DNA of 64,000 nt from Hyphomicrobiales bacterium (GCA_002869065.1 PKTR01000003.1:276891-340890), one strand, 5' to 3'. Positions 1 through 9,608 are shown, numbered from the stretch's first letter. The notes: generated by a model not told the origin, from the sequence alone. Made by a program: numbers and translations.

Positions 1-345
1 GGTAAAACTCAATAAACATGCGAAAAATGGATTTTATTCAGGAGAATACTTTCCGCCCCCATCGATTGGGAAAAAATCAACGAAAACAACAGAAGGCGAT
101 GGGAGCCAACGCGAGATGCCATGTACTTCCCTCCGCGGAGACCGCATCCACGACACCACATCCTTTCTCTTGTTACCTTACGTCAGCAAGGTTGCGCACC
201 AGGCAGATATCCCCATCTAAGTTCCGGCTGCGGCGAAACCCCATCGGGGGTTTTGCTGGCATCGTGGAAAGTGAAGGGCTATGGTTGCCGGCATTCGCTC
301 GGGTGGCGGCAGCAGGGGAAACGCTGAGGCGGGAGAACAGGACCC
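1..345. other. Upstream region without a convincing gene
   Basis: No open frame here has alphaproteobacterial coding character; those that exist run into the following gene in another frame. The first 120 bases are distinctly A+T-richer than the rest of the window, as expected of a promoter region. At 236-253 there is a small hairpin (AAACCCC, loop, GGGGTTT) followed by only four T residues, which could be a weak terminator of a gene to the left or a leader hairpin. The final bases carry a GGGAGAAC ribosome-binding site for the gene at 346. Confidence 0.5.
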
Positions 346-1521
346 ATGAACGATATTTCACTGAAACCTATGCAATATCTCGACCGCGCGACGACGGCGT
401 TGCGCGAAATGGGCGTTCTGCCCGAGACCACGCCGGAAGAGACGCCGGTCACCGCGCTGTTGCAGCAGATTTCCGATCTCGACCCGGATCGGGTCGTCAT
501 CATCAACCGCACGCTCAATCAGCAGTCCGTCTTCAACGAAGTCGTGCGCGAGCAGATTTCGGCCATGACCATCGGTCAGCGCTACGAAGACATTACCGAA
601 GGCTTCAACTCGATCCGCGATGACGCCAAGTCGCTTGTCGATCAGCTCGACGACGGCAAGATCGACTTCTTCGAGCGCGTCTCGAACGTCTGGATGAAGG
701 TAGCCCGTGGCGACATCGCCGACCGCTTCGACAACATCCGCGACACCTATCTGGAAGTCGCCCGCGACACCAAGGACCAGATCGAGCGCGAACACGTCAT
801 CCTAACCGCCTACCGCGATTTCCGCGGCGCGCTGAAGCAGGCCGAGGTTCTGGCGCTGGAAGTGCTGGAAAAGGCGGAATCCAAGCTCAACGGCGCCAAG
901 GAGCGCCTGTCGGAAGCCTCCGACAAGGTCGCCAGCTTCGAAGGCACCGAAGCGTCCGAGCGGGCCCGTCTGGAAATGGCTCGCGACGAGCGTCTGCGCG
1001 AGATGCAGGAAGAGGAAGGCCGCTACCAGATTTCGAAGGATCTCTCCGACAATCTGACCATCGGCTACAACACCTCCGAAGTCGTCATGGCGCGTCTGAT
1101 GCAGACGACCAACGCCAAGGAACGTGTCTACCAGCAGTCGGTCAGCTTCTTCTCGACCAACGAGACGGTGCTCACCGCGCTGAAGGCCTCGTTCACCGGT
1201 CTGTTCGGCCTGCACGAGGCAACCAAGACGCTGAACGAGATGAAGGAAGGCGTGTCGAAGAGCCTCGAGACGCTCGCCGAAATCGGCAACATCGTTCAGG
1301 AAGAGGCGGTCAAGGCCGGCTACGGTCCGACGGTGCGCGCCGACGCGGTCAAGAAGCTGGTCGACTCCGTCGTCACCTTCCAGACCAAGTCGCGCGAGAT
1401 CATCAACGAGATGCGCGATCAGGCGACCAAGAACTCGGCCGACATTCGCGACGCGGTCGAGGACGGCAAGCGCCGCCTGGCCCGTCTCGCGGCCGAAGGC
1501 AATGCCATCCTGTTGAAGTAA
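346..1521 (+). CDS. Coiled-coil protein, TelA-like
   Basis: A 391-residue soluble protein without signal peptide or membrane segment. It is almost entirely helical and charged, with a strong coiled coil at about residues 165-230 (KAESKLNGAKERL, then Glu/Arg-rich). The C-terminal half has the pattern of the TelA/toxic-anion-resistance family: a long helical region with TLNEMKEGVSKSLETLAEI. That assignment rests on pattern only. It begins with ATG after a GGGAGAAC site and is followed after 46 bases by the DUF6384 gene and then by a third coiled-coil gene, so it is probably the first gene of a three-gene operon. A role in envelope stress is possible but cannot be shown from sequence. Confidence 0.6.
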   Translation: MNDISLKPMQYLDRATTALREMGVLPETTPEETPVTALLQQISDLDPDRVVIINRTLNQQSVFNEVVREQISAMTIGQRYEDITEGFNSIRDDAKSLVDQLDDGKIDFFERVSNVWMKVARGDIADRFDNIRDTYLEVARDTKDQIEREHVILTAYRDFRGALKQAEVLALEVLEKAESKLNGAKERLSEASDKVASFEGTEASERARLEMARDERLREMQEEEGRYQISKDLSDNLTIGYNTSEVVMARLMQTTNAKERVYQQSVSFFSTNETVLTALKASFTGLFGLHEATKTLNEMKEGVSKSLETLAEIGNIVQEEAVKAGYGPTVRADAVKKLVDSVVTFQTKSREIINEMRDQATKNSADIRDAVEDGKRRLARLAAEGNAILLK

Positions 1522-1528
1522 CAAGCTT

Positions 1529-1546
1529 CGGGGCCGCAAGGCCCCG
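1529..1546 (+). other. Intercistronic GCAA-tetraloop hairpin
   Basis: CGGGGCC, loop GCAA, GGCCCCG form a perfect 7-bp stem directly after the stop codon at 1521. There is no T-run, so it is more likely an mRNA-stability or attenuation hairpin between the first two genes of the operon than a full terminator. Confidence 0.5.
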
Positions 1547-1567
1547 TCGCAACGGGACCGTGTGCAG

Positions 1568-2506
1568 ATGGCGGAAACCGCACAAAAGACCGAGCAGCCG
1601 CTCGACGAGTTGATGATGGCGATGGACGTGGTGGATACGCTGCGCCATCGCGATCTGCTCGTCGAACGCGAGTTGGCGACGGATCAGCGCGAGGACCGGC
1701 TGATCGGCCGGCTTCGCGAAATCTATCACAACCAGGGCATCGAAGTGCCCGACCACATCCTCGCGCAGGGCGTCCAGGCGCTCGCCGAGGATCGCTTCGT
1801 CTACAAGCCGCCATCGGTCGGCTTCTCCCGCACGCTGGCGACGATCTATGTCAATCGCGGCACCTGGGGGAAGTGGATCGCCGGCGCGCTGATCGCCGTC
1901 GGTCTCGTCTCCGGCGGCTGGTATTTCGGCATCGAGCGGCCGCGCCAGGTCGAGGCAGCACGTGTCGAACAGGCGCTGAGCGTCGAGCTGCCGAAGGAAA
2001 TTGCAGCCGCGAAAGCCGCTATCCTTGAAGAATCGAAGGACGAGGCCGCCACCAAGCGTGCCGAGGCGCTCGCGCTTTCTGGCAGCGACGCAGTGGAAGC
2101 CGGCAACGTCGTAGCGGCTGAACAGGCCGTCGGCGACCTGAAGAGCCTGCTGGGCGAACTGCGCCAGACCTACAAGGTGCAGGTCGTGTCGCGGCCGGGA
2201 ACCGCATCGGGTGCCTCGCGCATCCCCGACGTCAACCGCCAGACGCGCAACTACTACGTCATCGTCGAGGCTATCGACCCCGACGGCAAGGTCATCCCGC
2301 TTCCCATCAAGAGCGAGGAAGACGGCACGGTGAAAACGGTCTCGACCTGGGGCCTGCGCGTATCGCCTTCGGTGTTCAACGCCGTCCGCCGCGACAAGGA
2401 GGCCGATGGCATCGTCGACGACGCGATCGTCGGCGTGAAGGAACGCGGATACCTCAAGCCCAAATGGCTGGTCGACGTCGAAGACGGCCGCATCACGAAA
2501 TGGTAG
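1568..2506 (+). CDS. DUF6384 family membrane protein
   Basis: A 312-residue protein that I recognise as the DUF6384 family from its N-terminus (LDELMMAMDVVDTLRH). A charged, acidic cytoplasmic region of about 100 residues is followed by one membrane segment at about 101-122 (WIAGALIAVGLVSGGWYF), an Ala/Glu-rich helix and a compact C-terminal domain of about 110 residues ending VDVEDGRITKW. The start could also be a GTG two codons earlier (1562); neither has a strong ribosome-binding site. It lies between two coiled-coil genes on the same strand, and I infer that it anchors a complex of the three at the inner membrane. The biochemical function is unknown. Confidence 0.7.
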   Translation: MAETAQKTEQPLDELMMAMDVVDTLRHRDLLVERELATDQREDRLIGRLREIYHNQGIEVPDHILAQGVQALAEDRFVYKPPSVGFSRTLATIYVNRGTWGKWIAGALIAVGLVSGGWYFGIERPRQVEAARVEQALSVELPKEIAAAKAAILEESKDEAATKRAEALALSGSDAVEAGNVVAAEQAVGDLKSLLGELRQTYKVQVVSRPGTASGASRIPDVNRQTRNYYVIVEAIDPDGKVIPLPIKSEEDGTVKTVSTWGLRVSPSVFNAVRRDKEADGIVDDAIVGVKERGYLKPKWLVDVEDGRITKW

Positions 2507-2524
2507 CCGCCCGGCACCACCCGG

Positions 2525-4003
2525 GTGCCCGACAAGGAACAAGACAGGATCGCCGCGATGATTAGTGGCCGCAATGCCCTTTCCTCCATCGATCAGGCGC
2601 TGGCCGATATCCGCCGCGAGGAGACAGCGCTCAACAACGGCGTCACCGAGGCCGGCGAACGTCTTGCGAGAACCCAGGCCGACCTGACCGACGCCTATGA
2701 GGACCTCGCCCGTTTCCGCCTCGACGATGGCAACGGCGCCGATTTGCGCGGCCGCCTGAACGCCGCCGGCCGCCGCGCCAAGCTGCTGCTTAGCGAACGC
2801 GACGACGCCCTGCACATGCTGGTCAAGACGCGTGAGCGCATCGAGCGGGATCTGGAAAAACTCGCCGACATGCGCGCCGCCCGCGCCCGCGCCCTCGACG
2901 AAGCCAGCGACAAGCTCGAAAACGCCATGGAGAAGGCCGACGAGCGCCTTGCCGAAGACGCTGCCTTCGCCGAACAGCGCAAGATCGTCGAAGCGGCTGC
3001 CGCGACCGTTGATGCCGCCGACAAGAAGGCGACCATGGCCGAGGCCGACCGCGACGAGAAGGGCAAGCCCTACCGCGACGACCCGCTCTTCATGTATCTG
3101 TGGGAGCGCAAGTTCGGCACCTCGACCTACAAGGCCGGCAACATCACCCGAATGCTCGACCGTTGGGTCGCCGGCCTGCTGCGTTACCACGAGGCGCGCG
3201 CCAACTACGCCATGCTGACCGACATCCCGGTCCGCCTGCGCGAGCACGTCAACAAGCTGCAGCAGAAGCTCGAAGCGGAGACCGCGAAGCTGCGCGCGCT
3301 CGAAGCCGGCGCCATCGAAGCCGAGGGCGGCGGCGGTCTCGATCAGGAAATCTCCACCATCCGCACCGAGATCAACGCCTTCGACAAGCGCTATCAGGAA
3401 CTGTCGGCGGAGCTTGAAAACACCCGCAACGACGAGACCAAATACGCCGCCGGCGAGGACATCTATTTCAAGGATGCCATCGGCGCGCTCGGCGAGTCGC
3501 TGAAGGGCGAGGATCTGCGCCGGCTGTGGAAAGAGGCGTTTGAGACGCCCTCACCGGACGACGAGCGTATTCTCGAGCGCATCGAAGCCGCCAACAAGGC
3601 CGCCCGGCAGGTCGAGAAGTCGATCGACGCCGACCGCAAGCGGCTGCGTGAGCTCTCCAAGCGCCGCGAGGAACTGACCCGCGTCGCAACCGATTTCCGC
3701 CGCAACCGCTATGACGACTACGGTTCGGAGTTCGCCGACGACGCCATTGTCGGCACGGTGCTGAAGGACTTCCTGCGCGGCGGCATGAGCGGCGCCGACT
3801 ACTGGCGCCGGCTCGAACGCGGCTACCATCACCGCCCGCGCCGGCACGCCCGCGGCGGCCCGGTCATCATGGGTGATTTCGGCGGCTTTGGCGGTCGCGG
3901 CGGCGGCTTCCCAGGCTTCCCGACCGGCGGCGGCGGCCTCGGTGGAGGCGGTGGCGGCGGCAGCGGCGGTGGTGACGGCTTCTCCACCGGCGAGACGTTC
4001 TAG
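2525..4003 (+). CDS. Coiled-coil protein with Gly-rich tail
   Basis: A 492-residue hydrophilic protein of unrecognised family. About residues 20-420 are dense in Glu, Arg, Ala and Lys with heptad-like spacing, predicting long coiled coils, interrupted by a more globular part around 180-240 (DDPLFMYLWERKFGTSTY). The last 40 or so residues are almost pure glycine with Phe/Pro (GGFGGRGGGFPGFPTGGGG), like the tails of phase-separating or surface-tethered proteins. The GTG start at 2525 is 18 bases after the DUF6384 stop; ATG at 2558 is an alternative. Third gene of the operon. No enzyme motif is visible. Confidence 0.6.
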   Translation: MPDKEQDRIAAMISGRNALSSIDQALADIRREETALNNGVTEAGERLARTQADLTDAYEDLARFRLDDGNGADLRGRLNAAGRRAKLLLSERDDALHMLVKTRERIERDLEKLADMRAARARALDEASDKLENAMEKADERLAEDAAFAEQRKIVEAAAATVDAADKKATMAEADRDEKGKPYRDDPLFMYLWERKFGTSTYKAGNITRMLDRWVAGLLRYHEARANYAMLTDIPVRLREHVNKLQQKLEAETAKLRALEAGAIEAEGGGGLDQEISTIRTEINAFDKRYQELSAELENTRNDETKYAAGEDIYFKDAIGALGESLKGEDLRRLWKEAFETPSPDDERILERIEAANKAARQVEKSIDADRKRLRELSKRREELTRVATDFRRNRYDDYGSEFADDAIVGTVLKDFLRGGMSGADYWRRLERGYHHRPRRHARGGPVIMGDFGGFGGRGGGFPGFPTGGGGLGGGGGGGSGGGDGFSTGETF

Positions 4004-4087
4004 GGCGCCCGTGCGCGCCTCCTGCTCACCAATCGGCGCAGTACCGCCAATCCGCACGGCGCCGCCACGCGCATCATCCCCTCCGTC

Positions 4088-4114
4088 GTCATGCCGGGCT
4101 TGACCCGGCATCCA
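4088..4114. repeat. Short palindromic intergenic repeat
   Basis: ATGCCGGG-cttga-CCCGGCAT forms an 8-bp stem. It is of the type 'CGTCATxCCGGGCTTGACCCGG', common between genes in Hyphomicrobiales. It lies just before the larger composite repeat at 4166. Confidence 0.6.
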
Positions 4115-4165
4115 ATGGCGGCTGCGCAACGCCCGCCCACCTCAATTTGCGCCAGCATTTCGGCA

Positions 4166-4562
4166 CGTCATCCTCCGGCTCGACCGGAGGATCGGCCAGC
4201 CAAGGGTAAGTCCGCCCGACGAAAGCAAACGACGGGCGCAACGAGCGCCCTGCCCACTCACGAACTCTGCCCGTATGGAACGCGATCCTCCGGTCGAGCC
4301 GGAGGATGACGTGGGAGGGTGTGGTACGCCCACCGAAAACCGTCAGCGGCATTCCGTACCGAGAGGGGCAATAGGCCCCGGATCAGGTCCGGGGTGACGG
4401 GGAGTGCGTGGGATAACGCATCGCGCGACAGCACTCGCCGGGCAATGCCGTCTCACTCATACCGAACCGAAGGTTCGCAAGGCCGAACGGCCGTCGCCCG
4501 GTCAGGGCGCCCCCGCGGAGGGCCAGCGCTCAAAGAGCGCGGTGCGGCCCGCGAGCAAAAGA
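4166..4562. repeat. Composite intergenic repeat, copy A
   Basis: About 397 bases with no gene. It begins and is interrupted by two 28-base arms (4166-4193 and 4284-4311) that are inverted copies of each other, each internally palindromic (TCCTCCGG-ctcga-CCGGAGGA). Then come a GGCAT(T/A)CCGT block at 4348, a CCCCGGATCAGGTCCGGGG palindrome near 4376, and a block from 4461 containing GGTTCGCAAGGCC and CGGTCAGGGCGCC. The same modules in the same order recur at 56369-56756. Copy A ends seven bases before the cckA stop codon, and copy B ends equally close to another stop. Confidence 0.75.
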
Positions 4563-4568
4563 AACACC

Positions 4569-7139
4569 CTACTCGTCTTCGGCGAGCGTTTCCTTAACCG
4601 CCGTGGCAAGCTGTTTCAGCGTGAACGGCTTCGGCAGGAAGTGGAACTTCTCGTTCTCCGGCAGGTTCTTCTTGAACGCGTCCTCGGCGTAGCCCGACAC
4701 GAAGATGATCTTCAGATCCGGCTGCGTCTTGCGCAGTTCGACGAGCAGCGAGGGACCGTACATCTCGGGCATGACGACGTCGGAGACGACGAGGTTGACC
4801 GGCCCTTCGGCTTCGGCGAGCACTTCAAGCGCCTCGGTGCCGGAACTGGCCTCGAGTACCGTGTAGCCGCGTGAGGCGAGCGCACGCGCCGCAAAGGCCC
4901 GCACCGCTTCCTCGTCCTCGACAAGAAGGATGGTCGCGTCGCCGGTCAAATCGCTGAGCGAGACCTGCTCCACCGACTTCTTCACCTCGGCCTTTTCGTC
5001 CTGGATTTGGCGTGGCAGGAAGATGTGGAACGTCGTCCCCTCGCCGACCACGCTTTGCGGATAGATGAAGCCGCCCGTCTGCTTGACGATGCCATAGACC
5101 GTGGAGAGGCCGAGACCGGTGCCCTTGCCGACATCCTTGGTCGAGAAAAACGGCTCGAAAATCTTCTCCAACACCTCTTCCGACATGCCGGTGCCCTTGT
5201 CCTCGACGTCGAGCAACACGTATTCCGCCGGCACCAGTCCCTTGAAGTCCATCGCCGCGGCTTCCTCGGTGGTGACGTTGCGGGTGCGCACCGTCAGCGT
5301 GCCGCCCTTCGGCATCGCATCGCGCGCATTCACCGCCAGATTGATCACCACCTGCTCGAACTGGTTGAGGTCGGCCATGATCGGCCACAGATCGCGACCG
5401 TGCACGACCTTGAGGCTGACCTTCTCGCCGAGCAGCCGGTCGAGCAGCACCGACAGATCGCTCAGCACCTCACCGAGCTCCAGCACCTGCGGACGCAGCG
5501 TCTGGCGCCGCGAGAAGGCAAGCAACTGCCGCACCAGGCCGGCGGCCCGGGTGGCGTTCTGCTTGATGTTCATGATGTCCTGGAAGGCAGGATCGCTCGG
5601 CCGGTGATTGGCGAGCAGAAGATCGGAGAAGCCGATGATCGCGGTCAGCATGTTGTTGAAGTCATGCGCGACTCCACCGGCGAGTTGACCGACGGCCTGC
5701 ATCTTTTGGCTCTGTGCGAACTGCGCTTCCAGCGCCCGCTGTTCGGTGGTCTCGAGCGCATAGACGATCGCCGCGTCGGCATTGTCCTCGCCTTCACCGT
5801 CCTTCACCGCCGAGACGTAGAACCGCGCGCTGCGGTTCTTGTCGCCGGCAAGCGTCGCATCGACCGGCGGGATCTCGCCCTGCCCGTCGGCAGCGGCTTG
5901 CAGCGCCAGCGCCAGCTCCGCCTGCTTGTCTTCGGCGACCACATCGACCAGCTTGCCCGGCGCAGCGCCCGCCTCGCGCTCGGCAAGCTGCCCGAACAAC
6001 TTCAGGAACGGCGCATTGGTACCACCGAGACGCCCCTCGCGGTCGACCGAGGCAATGGCGATCGGCGTCGAGTTGAAGAACCGCGCAAAGCGCACTTCTG
6101 CAGCACGCAGCGATTCCGAGATGTCTTCGCCCGGCGAGCGGTTGAGCACCAGCGTGCGGCTGTCGCCAGCCGTGCCGTCAGCACCGAACGGAACCCGGTG
6201 GATGAGCCTGACCGGCAGGCTCTGGCCGTTGCGCTTGACGAAGTCGAGGTCGAGGATCTCGGTCTTCACCTCGCCCGGCTCGCCGCTGATCGCATCGAGC
6301 AGCACGATATCGTCGCCGCGCACCACCGAGCCGAGCGTGATCGCCCCCTGCTCGAAGCGGGCGAGATCGTAGCCGAGCCAATCCGCCAAAGTCGCGTTGA
6401 GATAGAGCAGCCGCCCTTGCGCGTCCGCCGACAGGAAGCCCGCCGGTGCGTGATCGAGGAAATTGATCGCCCGCTGCAGCTCCTGAAACGAGGTTTCCTG
6501 CTCGTCGCGGTCGCCGGTGATGTCGGCAACGCGCCACACCGTCAGCTTCTTGCCCTCATCGCCCTCAAGCGTCAGGGGGCGTACGCGAAGCCGGTACCAG
6601 CGCGGCCCGTTGCCATGCGGCGACAGCGGATGCACCAGGCGAACGTCCTCCTGGGCCATACGGCCTTCCGACGCCGCCTGACCGAGATGATAGACAAGCT
6701 CCGCGACATTGGCCTCGCCGGAAAATACCCGCTCGACCGAGCGCACGTCGCGCGCCGCTTCCGCGCCCACCATATCGCCATAGGCCTGATTTGCGTAGAC
6801 GATCCGGCCCTCGCCATCGACGACGACGACGCCTTCGGTCATGGAATCCATGAACTGTTTGGCAAGGCCCATGTTCTGCGAGCGCCCGGCAAAGCGGATC
6901 AGACCGATGGCGCCGGCAAATAGCGAAAAGACGCCGATGACGGCCAGCACGCCGAGCAGCGCCAGCACATAGGGCTCGACCTGCTCGCGGCTCATATAGG
7001 CACTCATCACGGCGAAGGCGCCGGCGGCAGCGACAAGCACGAAGGCGAGAATGATCAGCAGGCCGACATTGCCCGTCCGCTCGGAACGATCGATAACCGG
7101 GTCGCCCTGACGCGAATGCGTGTCGATGCTGTTCATCAA
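4569..7139 (-). CDS. cckA: Hybrid sensor histidine kinase CckA
   Basis: An 856-residue inner-membrane hybrid kinase that, in alphaproteobacteria, feeds phosphate through ChpT to the master regulator CtrA. Two membrane segments lie near residues 25-48 and 57-82. PAS-type sensor regions follow at about 95-210, 225-340 and 350-465. The HisKA phospho-acceptor is His492 in GGVAHDFNN. The ATP-binding domain (about 590-710) has N, G1 and G2 motifs ([25 protein letters not shown]). The C-terminal receiver domain (735-856) has Asp787 in [10 protein letters not shown]. Size and architecture match CckA. The neighbourhood with flhB is usual for the order. ATG at 7136 is an equivalent start. Confidence 0.93.
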   Translation of the reverse strand: MMNSIDTHSRQGDPVIDRSERTGNVGLLIILAFVLVAAAGAFAVMSAYMSREQVEPYVLALLGVLAVIGVFSLFAGAIGLIRFAGRSQNMGLAKQFMDSMTEGVVVVDGEGRIVYANQAYGDMVGAEAARDVRSVERVFSGEANVAELVYHLGQAASEGRMAQEDVRLVHPLSPHGNGPRWYRLRVRPLTLEGDEGKKLTVWRVADITGDRDEQETSFQELQRAINFLDHAPAGFLSADAQGRLLYLNATLADWLGYDLARFEQGAITLGSVVRGDDIVLLDAISGEPGEVKTEILDLDFVKRNGQSLPVRLIHRVPFGADGTAGDSRTLVLNRSPGEDISESLRAAEVRFARFFNSTPIAIASVDREGRLGGTNAPFLKLFGQLAEREAGAAPGKLVDVVAEDKQAELALALQAAADGQGEIPPVDATLAGDKNRSARFYVSAVKDGEGEDNADAAIVYALETTEQRALEAQFAQSQKMQAVGQLAGGVAHDFNNMLTAIIGFSDLLLANHRPSDPAFQDIMNIKQNATRAAGLVRQLLAFSRRQTLRPQVLELGEVLSDLSVLLDRLLGEKVSLKVVHGRDLWPIMADLNQFEQVVINLAVNARDAMPKGGTLTVRTRNVTTEEAAAMDFKGLVPAEYVLLDVEDKGTGMSEEVLEKIFEPFFSTKDVGKGTGLGLSTVYGIVKQTGGFIYPQSVVGEGTTFHIFLPRQIQDEKAEVKKSVEQVSLSDLTGDATILLVEDEEAVRAFAARALASRGYTVLEASSGTEALEVLAEAEGPVNLVVSDVVMPEMYGPSLLVELRKTQPDLKIIFVSGYAEDAFKKNLPENEKFHFLPKPFTLKQLATAVKETLAEDE

Positions 7140-7236
7140 AAATACCGTTTCCTCTGGCGCGGCTGGCCGGGTCTCCGCATCCCCCTCCCACGCGCCGAAT
7201 CGCTTCGTTCGGCCTCTGTGTCTTATACGGGGTTTA

Positions 7237-7395
7237 GGTCATGAACTCATAAATCTGGTGGATCTGGCGGCCTAAATGGCCAGAAGCTGCACGAAAGTGT
7301 CCGAAGAGCGGGCTTGTCGCCCGGTCGAGGGCGCTGACACCGCAGATCGCAGCAATTTCGCCCGCCAGATCCACCAGATTTATGAGTCCATAACC
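7237..7395. mobile_element. MITE-like element with 34-bp terminal inverted repeats
   Basis: A 159-bp element with no coding capacity. The left end 7237-7270 and right end 7362-7395 are inverted repeats, 26 bases perfect (7245-7270 against 7362-7387) and 34 bases with two mismatches; weaker symmetry continues inward. A TA dinucleotide sits at each outer edge (7235-7236, 7396-7397), as in a TA target duplication typical of IS630/mariner elements. The right TA is part of the flhB stop codon. Removing the element and one TA would leave CAC-TAA, so the protein end would be unchanged. The element carries no transposase and would depend on one elsewhere. Confidence 0.65.
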
Positions 7396-8477
7396 TAGTG
7401 CGCCGCTCGCCAACTTCCGCCAGCTTTCTGGCGCATAACATAACCGATGATTTCGGCAACAGCGCGATACTGCGCTTCCGGGATTTCCTGATCGATGTCG
7501 ACCGTGGCAAAGAGCGAGCGGGCAAGCGGCGGGTTCTCGATGACCGGCACGTTGGCGTCCTTGGCGACCTCGCGGATCTTGAGCGCGACCGCGTCGACGC
7601 CCTTGGCCACGCAAAGCGGCGCCGGCATGCCCTTCTCGTATTTGAGCGCAACGGCGAAGTGGGTCGGGTTGGTGATGACCACGGTCGCCTCGGGAACGCT
7701 GGCCATCATGCGTCGGCGCGCGCGCTCCATGCGGATCTGCCGGATCTTGCCCTTGATCGCCGGATCGCCTTCGCTCTGCTTGTGCTCGTCACGGATCTCG
7801 CGAACCGTCATCTTCAGCTTCTCATGCCAGCGATGGCGCTGCCACATGTAGTCGAGGCCGGCGACGATGGTCATCACCGCGAGCACAGCGCCGAGAAGTT
7901 TCAGCGCAAGCTCCCGCAGCACCTCGAGCAGCATGGAGATATCCATGGTCATCAGCGTGTCGAGGCGGTCGCGGTCGGGCCACAGCACCATCACCATCAA
8001 CACGGCGACGATGGAGATCTTGGCCAGTCCCTTGGCGAAATTGACCAGGCTTTCCTTGGAAAACAGCCTCTTGAAACCGGACGCCGGCGAAATCTTCGAC
8101 AGCTTCGGCTTGAGCGGCTCGACCGTCCACAGGAAACCGTGCTGCAGAAAGTTGCTGCCCGCCGCCATCACCATCAGCACCAGCATCGGCACGCCGAGCG
8201 CGACGGCGAGCGCGACGCCGGTCTGGTAGCCGAGCTGCCGCAATCCCGAGCCGTCGGTCGACAGCGTGCCGGCATGTTCGAGGAAGCCTTTCAGCGTGCG
8301 CGCCAGTTCGCCCGCCGCCGACGGCGCCAGCACGGCGAAAACGAGCGTCGAGCCGGCGATGACGAACCAGGAATTCACTTCCTGGCTTTTCACCACGTCA
8401 CCGCGTTTGACGGCGTCGTCTATGCGTTTTTGTGTTGGTTCTTCTGTTTTTTCTGATTGGTCGGTTTCGTCAGCCAC
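7395..8477 (-). CDS. flhB: Flagellar export switch protein FlhB
   Basis: A 360-residue membrane component of the flagellar type III export gate that switches substrate specificity from rod/hook to filament. The N-terminus is charged (EKTEEPTQKRIDDAVKRGD), four membrane helices follow between about 35 and 210, and the cytoplasmic domain contains the autocleavage motif NPTH at residues 270-273. The start is GTG with AGGAGTGAGAC upstream, nine bases after the fliR stop. It is the last gene of the flgB-flgC-fliE-fliQ-fliR-flhB operon. Its stop codon TAG is formed by the edge of the inserted element at 7237-7395. Confidence 0.95.
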   Translation of the reverse strand: MADETDQSEKTEEPTQKRIDDAVKRGDVVKSQEVNSWFVIAGSTLVFAVLAPSAAGELARTLKGFLEHAGTLSTDGSGLRQLGYQTGVALAVALGVPMLVLMVMAAGSNFLQHGFLWTVEPLKPKLSKISPASGFKRLFSKESLVNFAKGLAKISIVAVLMVMVLWPDRDRLDTLMTMDISMLLEVLRELALKLLGAVLAVMTIVAGLDYMWQRHRWHEKLKMTVREIRDEHKQSEGDPAIKGKIRQIRMERARRRMMASVPEATVVITNPTHFAVALKYEKGMPAPLCVAKGVDAVALKIREVAKDANVPVIENPPLARSLFATVDIDQEIPEAQYRAVAEIIGYVMRQKAGGSWRAAH

Positions 8478-8486
8478 GTCTCACTC

Positions 8487-9251
8487 CTATTGCGCCAGGA
8501 AGCGGCCGAGACCGATTTCGATGTGGTTGAGATACCACGCCATCATCGAACCGAGCAGAAGGAAGGTCAGCAACAGGCCGAACATGATGGTGGCCGGCAT
8601 TGCGATGAAGAAGATCTGCATCTGCGGCATCAGCCGGTTGAGCAGACCAAGGCCGAGATAGAAGACAAGGCCAAAGACAATGAACGGCGCCGCGATCTGC
8701 ATGGCGACGCGGAAGGCATCGGCCACCGCACCGACGCCGAATTCGGCCGCATCACCCACCGGCAGCAATTTGCCCGGCGGGAACAGCGTGAAGCTGTCGT
8801 ACAACGCGGCGATCGCCATGTAGTGCAGATCGGTGACGAAGATCAGGGTTATGCCGAGCAGGCTGAGGAAGTTGCCGAACAGCGCACCCTGCGTGCCCTG
8901 CCCGGGGTCCATCGACATGGCAAAGGCAAGGCCGGTCTGCGAGGCAATCGTCGTGCCCGCCGTCTGCAGCACCGACATCATGATGCGCGTCGCGAGCCCG
9001 ATCATGAAGCCGATCGCCATCTCGCCCGCCATCAGCAGGATCACCGACGACATCACCTGCAGCCGGTCGGCCGGATAGAGGCCGGACACCATGGGATAGA
9101 ACAGGAAGCAGAGAACCAGCGCCATCGCCAGGCGGATGCGGGCGGGAACCGCCTGCTCGCCGAGCCCCGGCAACAGCATCACCATCGTGCCGAAGCGCGC
9201 GAAAAGGAGCATGAAGACCGCTGCGATCGTGGGAAGAAGGGAAACGATCAC
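8487..9251 (-). CDS. fliR: Flagellar export apparatus protein FliR
   Basis: A 254-residue integral membrane protein of the export gate, with about six hydrophobic helices; features such as RLAMALVLCFLFYPMVSG and the C-terminal FLLLGSMMAWYLNHIE fit FliR. The start is GTG at 9251 (VTG-type start reading MIVSLLPTI), with AAGGAG further upstream than usual. It follows fliQ and precedes flhB by nine bases, the usual Q-R-B order. It forms the FliPQR core pore in the basal body. Confidence 0.93.
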   Translation of the reverse strand: MIVSLLPTIAAVFMLLFARFGTMVMLLPGLGEQAVPARIRLAMALVLCFLFYPMVSGLYPADRLQVMSSVILLMAGEMAIGFMIGLATRIMMSVLQTAGTTIASQTGLAFAMSMDPGQGTQGALFGNFLSLLGITLIFVTDLHYMAIAALYDSFTLFPPGKLLPVGDAAEFGVGAVADAFRVAMQIAAPFIVFGLVFYLGLGLLNRLMPQMQIFFIAMPATIMFGLLLTFLLLGSMMAWYLNHIEIGLGRFLAQ

Positions 9252-9297
9252 GACGCCCTGCCGCTCCTTGTCAGCCGATCCTGTCTAACCGGCGTTG

Positions 9298-9306
9298 ATG
9301 CTCTAG
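9298..9306 (-). repeat. CTAGAGCAT repeat end at the fliQ stop
   Basis: On the minus strand CTAGAGCAT overlaps the fliQ stop codon TAG (9305-9303). It equals the outer ends of the 105-bp element at 10438-10542 but here the rest of that element is missing. The sequence CGCCGG occurs both before TAGAGCA and again shortly after (CGCCGGTTAGACAG), as an insertion or excision footprint could leave. Confidence 0.45.
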
Positions 9307-9566
9307 CCGGCGATGATGCGGTCCACGATCAGATTCATGAAATTCGCCAGCGTCTGCCCCATGAACGGCAGCGCAACAACCAGCGCCGTGAAGATCGCCA
9401 GAATCTTCGGAACGAAGACCAGCGTCATCTCCTGGATCTGGGTGAGCGCCTGAACCAGCGCGATCGCAACACCGACAAACAGGCCGACCAGCATCACCGG
9501 GCTGGCCACCTTGATCAGCGTCCAAACGCCCTCACGGGCGAGATCGAGAACCTCAAGACCGTTCAT
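9303..9566 (-). CDS. fliQ: Flagellar export apparatus protein FliQ
   Basis: An 87-residue protein with two membrane helices (about 15-40 and 50-75), beginning MNGLEVLDLAREGVWTLI; the usual FliQ length is 85-90. It contains the family's conserved middle part (LVQALTQIQEMTLVFVPK). It is part of the FliPQR export pore. It sits after fliE and before fliR in the minus-strand operon. The stop codon lies in a CTAGAGCAT repeat end. Confidence 0.95.
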   Translation of the reverse strand: MNGLEVLDLAREGVWTLIKVASPVMLVGLFVGVAIALVQALTQIQEMTLVFVPKILAIFTALVVALPFMGQTLANFMNLIVDRIIAG

Positions 9567-9608
9567 CGGCTGTGCAATTCCTTCGCTGATTCGCCTGCCC
9601 GAATGCCG

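Noticed and set aside
346-1521. Tellurite-resistance function for the TelA-like protein
   Set aside because: The similarity is a helical pattern only and the neighbours include no tellurite or stress genes, so only 'TelA-like' is kept.
1403-3247. A 614-codon open frame on the minus strand
   Set aside because: It spans three plus-strand genes with good starts and family features; its composition is that of an antisense shadow.
4319-4874. Small open frames across the composite repeat and cckA end
   Set aside because: They follow repeat sequence, have no ribosome-binding site and one overlaps cckA in antisense.
5007-6923. A 638-codon open frame antisense to cckA
   Set aside because: Arg/His/Asp-rich translation with no family resemblance; in G+C-rich DNA the antisense frame of a real gene is often open. 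cckA has clear domains on the other strand.
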